Shown here piece by piece: positions 7,080 to 10,947 of a stretch of DNA of 10,947 nucleotides. The notes below the pieces were generated by a model, which had not been told where the DNA came from, made no database searches, and worked only from the letters and a program-made list of their open reading frames with translations. The stretch's first letter is position 1. Each line of letters begins with the position of its first letter. The stretch lies in NCBI GenBank assembly GCA_030550695.1, contig JAUQOX010000088.1, forward strand, positions 1 through 10,947, written 5' to 3'. A program made the translations under genes and the position numbers. The DNA is from Gemmatimonadota bacterium (GTDB lineage Bacteria; Gemmatimonadota; Gemmatimonadetes; Longimicrobiales; Gaopeijiaceae).

Positions 7080-8774
7080 GTGAAATTCCCCTGGCTGACG
7101 AGCACGGACGGGCAGGCTACCGCCGCGGGTCGTCTCCGTTGGCGGATGGTGGGAGCGATGTTGTTGGCGTCGGCCGTTCCCTTCGTGTTCCTGGGGAGCG
7201 GTGCTTGGCTGGTTTTCCGCCGCCTGGCCATCGAGCAGACCCTGGCCTCCCACCGGACCATGGCCCGGGCTCACGCCGCGGCTCTGGAGGTGTACCTGGC
7301 GGAACAGCTCCACACGGTGGAGCTCTTGGCTCGGGTGGTGCCTCGGGAAGAACTCCAGGACCCCCAACGGCTCCAGGCGGTGTTCGATGCCATGACCAGC
7401 GTGCACCGGGACGCCTTCACGGACCTGGGGATCATCGATGCTTCCGGCGCCCATCTGGCCTATGTGGGTCCCTACGATCTCTTGGGCCGGGACTATTCCC
7501 AGGCCGACTGGTTTCAGGCCGTGATGGTCCGGGGCAGCATCGTCAGCGATGTATTCCTGGGGTACCGCCAGGTCCCCCACAGCGTCATCGCCGTCAGGGC
7601 CAACTCCCCTGCGGGGCCCTGGATCGTTCGAGCTACCCTGGACAACCGGGGCCTTCACCGGTTGGTGCGGTCCCTGGAGGTGGGGACGGAAGGCGACGTC
7701 TTCCTGGTGAACCGGGAAGGTCTCTACCAGACGCCTGCCCGGAACGGCGGAGTATTGGAACCTTCGGGGATCCTGCTCCCGCCCCCGGTTCCCGAAGTGC
7801 ACGACCGGCGGGTCCGAAGCAACGGGAAGACCCTCCGGCAGGCCATGACCTGGATCAACGACGGTCAGTGGCTTCTTGTGGTCCAACAGCCGGAAGAGGA
7901 GATCCTGGCGCCGGTGAACCGGGCCATGCTGGAGGGGGCGGTCCTGGCCCTGTTGGCCCTCGGGTTGGTGGGGTTGGTCACGGTGTCCTTGACTTCCAAC
8001 CTGGTGCGCAGGGTAGAGGCCGCCAATCGGGAGCGGGACGTCATGTACCAGGATCTCATCCGGTCGGCCAAGCTGGCCTCTTTAGGGGAGATGGCCACAG
8101 GTCTGGCCCACGAGATCAACAACCCCTTGGCCATCATCAGTGCCGAGCAGACGAATCTGGCGGACCAGATCCGGGAACTGAACCTACCCCCCGCCCTCGC
8201 GGACGGGCTCATGCAGTCGGTTGCCCGGTGCAAGCGACAGGTGAGCCGCTGCGGCGAAATCACCGCCAAGATGCTCCAGTTCGGGCGGAAAACCGAAACC
8301 GTCTTGAAAGCCACGGACCTGGAGCCGGTCCTGATGGACATCGGTAGGCTCTTGGAGCGACGGGCCCGGAACCAGAACGTGGAGCTCCGCATCGAGGTCC
8401 CGCCGAACCTGCCGGCTGCATGGCTGGACCCGAACGAACTGGAACAAGTGATCGTCAATCTCGTCAACAATTCCCTCGACGCCATCCAACGAGGGGGGAC
8501 CATCAAGATTTCGGCCAAGCCGGCGGGGGAGGCCATTCTCCTGGAGGTGGAAGACGACGGGGCGGGGATCCCCCCCGAGAACCTGGACCGTGTGTTCCAG
8601 CCGTTCTTCACCACGAAACCGGTTGGGAAGGGCACGGGGTTGGGTCTTGCGGTGGTCTATGGGATCGTGCGGGGGTGGGGGGGAACCATCGACGTGAAGA
8701 GCACGGTAGGGAAGGGAACCACCATGTCCCTGCGAATTCCTACGGCGCCCAAGGAAAACCCTTCCGGGGCCTAG
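7080..8774 (+). CDS. Membrane-bound Cache-domain sensor histidine kinase
   Basis: This 564-residue kinase starts at GTG 7080, with GGAG (7068-7071) 8 bases upstream. One membrane helix lies at about 25-46 and another at about 284-306. The roughly 235-residue periplasmic region between them looks like a double Cache (PDC) ligand sensor: DLGIIDASGAHLAYVGPYDL, then DYSQADWF, SDVFLGYR and PHSVIAVR. A charged linker leads to HisKA with H344 (GLAHEINNPLAII). The HATPase domain has the N box NLVNNSLDA (N464), G1 DDGAGIP (492-498), QPFFTTKP and G2 GKGTGLGL (516-523). Cache domains of this type commonly sense small organic acids or amines outside the cell. Lying between two SLC13-type permeases, it may sense their substrate; that is inference. 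Its partners are probably the REC-CBS and REC-REC proteins on either side. No HAMP domain is evident. Confidence 0.9.
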   Translation: MKFPWLTSTDGQATAAGRLRWRMVGAMLLASAVPFVFLGSGAWLVFRRLAIEQTLASHRTMARAHAAALEVYLAEQLHTVELLARVVPREELQDPQRLQAVFDAMTSVHRDAFTDLGIIDASGAHLAYVGPYDLLGRDYSQADWFQAVMVRGSIVSDVFLGYRQVPHSVIAVRANSPAGPWIVRATLDNRGLHRLVRSLEVGTEGDVFLVNREGLYQTPARNGGVLEPSGILLPPPVPEVHDRRVRSNGKTLRQAMTWINDGQWLLVVQQPEEEILAPVNRAMLEGAVLALLALGLVGLVTVSLTSNLVRRVEAANRERDVMYQDLIRSAKLASLGEMATGLAHEINNPLAIISAEQTNLADQIRELNLPPALADGLMQSVARCKRQVSRCGEITAKMLQFGRKTETVLKATDLEPVLMDIGRLLERRARNQNVELRIEVPPNLPAAWLDPNELEQVIVNLVNNSLDAIQRGGTIKISAKPAGEAILLEVEDDGAGIPPENLDRVFQPFFTTKPVGKGTGLGLAVVYGIVRGWGGTIDVKSTVGKGTTMSLRIPTAPKENPSGA

Positions 8775-8779
8775 GCCCC
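8766..8779. repeat. Perfect 14-base palindrome spanning the kinase stop codon
   Basis: GGGGCCTAGGCCCC covers the end of the Cache-kinase gene, with the TAG stop (8772-8774) at its centre. With no loop bases it cannot form a normal hairpin, but it could be a protein-binding or intermolecular site. Nothing else supports a function. Confidence 0.3.
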
Positions 8780-8836
8780 TGACGCTGGCATCGGGCCGCG
8801 GAACGAGGACCCATGAATCGGGGGAGGGCATGAGCC

Positions 8837-9676
8837 ATGACCGAGAAGAGTTGTGATATCCGGTTGCTGCTGGTGGACGACGAGCGGGAGTTCCTCCAGG
8901 CCATGGAACCGGGACTCATCCGCCGTGGCTTCGATGTGACCTCAGCGGAGGACGGCCTCAAGGCCCTGGAACTCTTGGGTTCTCGCACCTTCGACGTGGT
9001 GGTTCTGGACGTGAAGATGCCCGGGATGGACGGGGTTCAGGTCTTCCGGGAGATCCAGAGACGCTATCCCGATCTGCCGGTAGTGCTTCTCACGGGCCAC
9101 GGGAGTCTCCAGCAGGCTTTCGAGACCTCCCGGGAAGGGGTCTACGAATACCTTACCAAACCGTGCGACGTGGAAACCCTGGCTGCCATTCTTCACGAGG
9201 CGGTGGCGCGGAGCGCAGCCCTCCGGGTGGTCCAAGAGCCGGGCGAAGAAATCCGCCTTCTCCTGGTGGACGACGACTTGGAGTTCGTCCGATCCATCAC
9301 GCCGGCCCTGGAGCGCCGTGGCGTCTCGGTCACAGCCGTGCATGATGGGTTCCAAGCTCTGGAGAGGGCCCAGGACCGTCTGTTCGACGTGGCCCTGGTG
9401 GACGTGGTCATGCCGGGAATGGACGGTCTGACCCTTCTGGACCGTCTCCGGGAAGAGGATCCCCTCCTGGAGGTGGTGATCCTCACCGGCAACCCGGAAG
9501 TGGGCGACGTGCGGCGGAGCCTCAAGAGCGGGGCCTTCGACTACCTCATGAAACCGTGCAAGGTGGAGGAGTTGGTCCGCTCCCTTCGGGGGGCGTGGGC
9601 GCGACGGAAGCAGAGGGAAGAGGAGCTCCGCAAGGCGACCATGGACGAGGTGCTGCGGCGTCAGCCCGATCTTTGA
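8837..9676 (+). CDS. Tandem receiver protein (REC-REC) without an output domain
   Basis: This 279-residue soluble protein consists of two complete receiver domains and a short charged tail. REC1 (about 7-125) has D14-D15, phosphoacceptor D58 (LDVKMPGMDG), T86 and K108 (TKPCD). REC2 (about 138-255) has D145-D146-D147, phosphoacceptor D189 (VDVVMPGMDG), T217 and K239 (MKPCK). All catalytic positions are intact in both. Residues 256-279 (RKQREEELRK and on) are probably helical, and no DNA-binding or enzymatic domain is present. REC1 closely resembles the receiver of the REC-CBS protein, with D15, D58, T86 and K108 at identical numbers, suggesting duplication within the locus. It may act as a relay intermediate, a phosphate sink or a contact partner of the permease. 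The ATG at 8837 has GGAGG (8823-8827) upstream; the gap from the kinase is 62 bases. Confidence 0.9.
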   Translation: MTEKSCDIRLLLVDDEREFLQAMEPGLIRRGFDVTSAEDGLKALELLGSRTFDVVVLDVKMPGMDGVQVFREIQRRYPDLPVVLLTGHGSLQQAFETSREGVYEYLTKPCDVETLAAILHEAVARSAALRVVQEPGEEIRLLLVDDDLEFVRSITPALERRGVSVTAVHDGFQALERAQDRLFDVALVDVVMPGMDGLTLLDRLREEDPLLEVVILTGNPEVGDVRRSLKSGAFDYLMKPCKVEELVRSLRGAWARRKQREEELRKATMDEVLRRQPDL

Positions 9677-9690
9677 ACCATTCCCCAACG

Positions 9691-9719
9691 CCCCTGCCGA
9701 AAGAACCGGCGGCACGGGG
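9691..9719 (+). promoter_or_regulatory. Possible hairpin in the gap before the second permease
   Basis: CCCCTGCC (9691-9698) can pair with GGCA-C-GGGG (9711-9719, one bulged C) around a 12-base loop, 14 bases after the REC-REC stop. There is no T-run after it, so it is not a standard intrinsic terminator. It could be a processing or attenuation element, or simply GC-rich chance pairing. Confidence 0.25.
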
Positions 9720-9778
9720 TGGCGTCGTCCCCTCCCTAAAGGAAGCCGCCCCGAGGGCGCTCCGAGGAACCGTATTGC

Positions 9779-10947
9779 ATGCAGGTAACCCGAGACATCC
9801 TCCTGGTCTACGGCGTCCTCGCTGCGGCTGTGCTCCTGTGGGCGACGGAGCGCCTCCGCATGGACCTGGTCGCCGTCCTGGTCCTCCTGACCCTCACCGT
9901 TTCCGGCATCCTCACCCCCGAAGAGGCGCTGGCGGGGTTCTCGGACCCTGTGGTGGTCATGATCGCAGCCCTCTTCGTCGTGGGAGAAGGTCTTTTCCAG
10001 ACCGGAGTGGCTCAGGCCATCGGAGCGTTGCCGGACCGCTGGGCCGGCAAGAGCGAGGTGCGCCTGATGGTGATCCTCATGCTCATGGTGGCGGGCCTGT
10101 CGGCCTTCATGAGCTCCACGGGGACGGTGGCCGTCATGGTGCCGGTCGTCATGGGACTGGCCTGGTCCCGGGGGATCTCGCCCTCCAAGCTCTTGCTTCC
10201 CGTGGCGGCGGCGTCCCTCCTGGGAGGTACCCTCACCCTCATCGGAACCCCTCCGAACCTGGTGGTGGCCCGGCATCTGGAGGCCATGGGTCGGGAGCCC
10301 TTCGGCCTGTTGTCCTTCACGCCTTTGGGCGGGGCCATGGTGGCCGTGGGGATCGCCTACATGGCCAGCGTGGGGCACAGGTGGTTGCCGGCTCGGCCCT
10401 CACCCGGAAGACCTCTTCAACCCCAGGATCTCCCCTCCCTGGAGGATCTGGCCGGGAGCTGGGAGCTCCCCCCCCACCTGTTCATGATCCGAATCCCGGA
10501 GGGCTCTCCTTTGGCCGGCAAAACTCTGGCGGAGTTGGCCTTCCCCGAAGCGTTGGGTTTGACCGTTCTGGAGGTTCGGGAGGAACCGGCCGTCGGAGAG
10601 GGCGGCCGCCATCCGTGGTGGAACTGGCCTTGGAACCGGCCGCATAGTCCGGAACTCCCCCGGGGAGACACGTTGCTACGGGAGGGACAGGGGTTGCTGG
10701 TGGCGGGTTCGGCCGACGGCGTAGCCCGCCTGGTGGGTCGGGGGCACGCCCGGCTGGTGGCCCAGGGGTCGGAAGGCGGGGCGGGTGGCCACGAAACGGG
10801 AATGGCCGAAGTTCTCCTGACCCCCCGTTCCCGTCTGTTGGGCCGGACGCTCAAGGAAATCCGTTTCCGAGACCGGTATGGCCTCTCGGTGGTGGGCATC
10901 AAGCGGATGGGGGATCCGGTGGGCGGAGATTTCAGGAATCTTCCCCT
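9779..10947 (+). CDS. SLC13-family permease with RCK_C/TrkA_C domains (partial, runs off the window)
   Basis: The open frame runs from ATG 9779 to the window edge without a stop (389 complete codons). GAGG (9764-9767) lies 11 bases upstream. The N-terminal half is membrane-embedded: helices at about 8-22 and 28-45, then SDPVVVMIAALFVVGEGLFQ, a hairpin FMSSTGTVAVMVPV (110-123) and the family motif LIGTPPNLVV (154-163). Helices continue to about 198. Soluble RCK_C domains follow: the first at about 233-320 (IPEGSPLAGKTLAEL; LPRGDTLLREGQ) and a second beginning at about 342 (EVLLTPRSRLLGRTLKEI). This is the layout of bacterial SLC13/YfbS-type permeases, normally about 580-620 residues with a second membrane half after the RCK_C pair, which must lie beyond the window. 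The substrate is unknown; relatives move sulfate or dicarboxylates. A Trp-rich insertion interrupts the first RCK_C domain. Confidence 0.88.
   Translation, partial: MQVTRDILLVYGVLAAAVLLWATERLRMDLVAVLVLLTLTVSGILTPEEALAGFSDPVVVMIAALFVVGEGLFQTGVAQAIGALPDRWAGKSEVRLMVILMLMVAGLSAFMSSTGTVAVMVPVVMGLAWSRGISPSKLLLPVAAASLLGGTLTLIGTPPNLVVARHLEAMGREPFGLLSFTPLGGAMVAVGIAYMASVGHRWLPARPSPGRPLQPQDLPSLEDLAGSWELPPHLFMIRIPEGSPLAGKTLAELAFPEALGLTVLEVREEPAVGEGGRHPWWNWPWNRPHSPELPRGDTLLREGQGLLVAGSADGVARLVGRGHARLVAQGSEGGAGGHETGMAEVLLTPRSRLLGRTLKEIRFRDRYGLSVVGIKRMGDPVGGDFRNLP

Noticed and set aside
9691..9719. An intrinsic terminator ending the right-hand operon before the second permease
   Set aside because: A bulged hairpin exists but no T-run follows, so I do not treat it as separating the permease from the operon.
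8942..10378. A 478-codon minus-strand frame across REC-REC and the second permease
   Set aside because: It is a His/Gly/Asp/Gln-rich antisense shadow; both plus-strand genes there carry diagnostic motifs.
9556..10647. A 363-codon plus-strand frame overlapping the start of the second permease
   Set aside because: It is out of frame with the permease, Gly/Pro/Arg-rich and without domains. The competing frame from 9779 carries SLC13 and RCK_C motifs to the window edge.

Overview
The window is about 10.9 kb of GC-rich (roughly two-thirds G+C by eye), densely packed bacterial DNA. G/C dominates third codon positions in every gene. The mix of PAS/GAF and Cache histidine kinases, a FixJ-type regulator, SLC13-type permeases and a twin-arginine lipoprotein fits a Gram-negative environmental bacterium such as an Acidobacteriota or Desulfobacterota lineage. 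That assignment is a low-confidence inference, since no rRNA or other marker gene is present.

Layout: (1) Positions 2-277, + strand: the 3' end of an unidentified gene, interrupted in frame by a TAG. (2) Positions 308-3892, - strand: an apparent three-gene operon read right to left. It holds a cytoplasmic PAS-GAF histidine kinase (TTG start), a FixJ/NarL-type response regulator (4-base ATGA overlap) and, 25 bases on, a secreted or lipid-anchored NAD-dependent protein resembling glycoside hydrolase family 109. (3) Positions 3893-4255: a 363-base divergent gap with small inverted repeats and no convincing gene. (4) Positions 4256 to the window end, + strand: a second apparent operon. It holds a divalent-anion symporter-like permease, a REC-CBS-CBS protein, a membrane Cache-domain histidine kinase, a REC-REC protein and a second SLC13-type permease with RCK_C/TrkA_C domains, which runs off the window.

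The right-hand operon is the more interesting part. Two membrane transporters flank a membrane kinase and two receiver proteins, and neither receiver protein has a recognisable DNA-binding domain. This suggests, as inference only, a phosphorelay that controls anion transport at the protein level. The first permease also lacks the SNT signature in both of its re-entrant hairpins: the aligned triplets read SDH and ADG, with Asp in place of Asn both times. The left-hand kinase/FixJ pair is a conventional transcriptional two-component system and could control its own operon, the divergent permease operon, or both. No tRNA, rRNA, CRISPR array or mobile element was seen.
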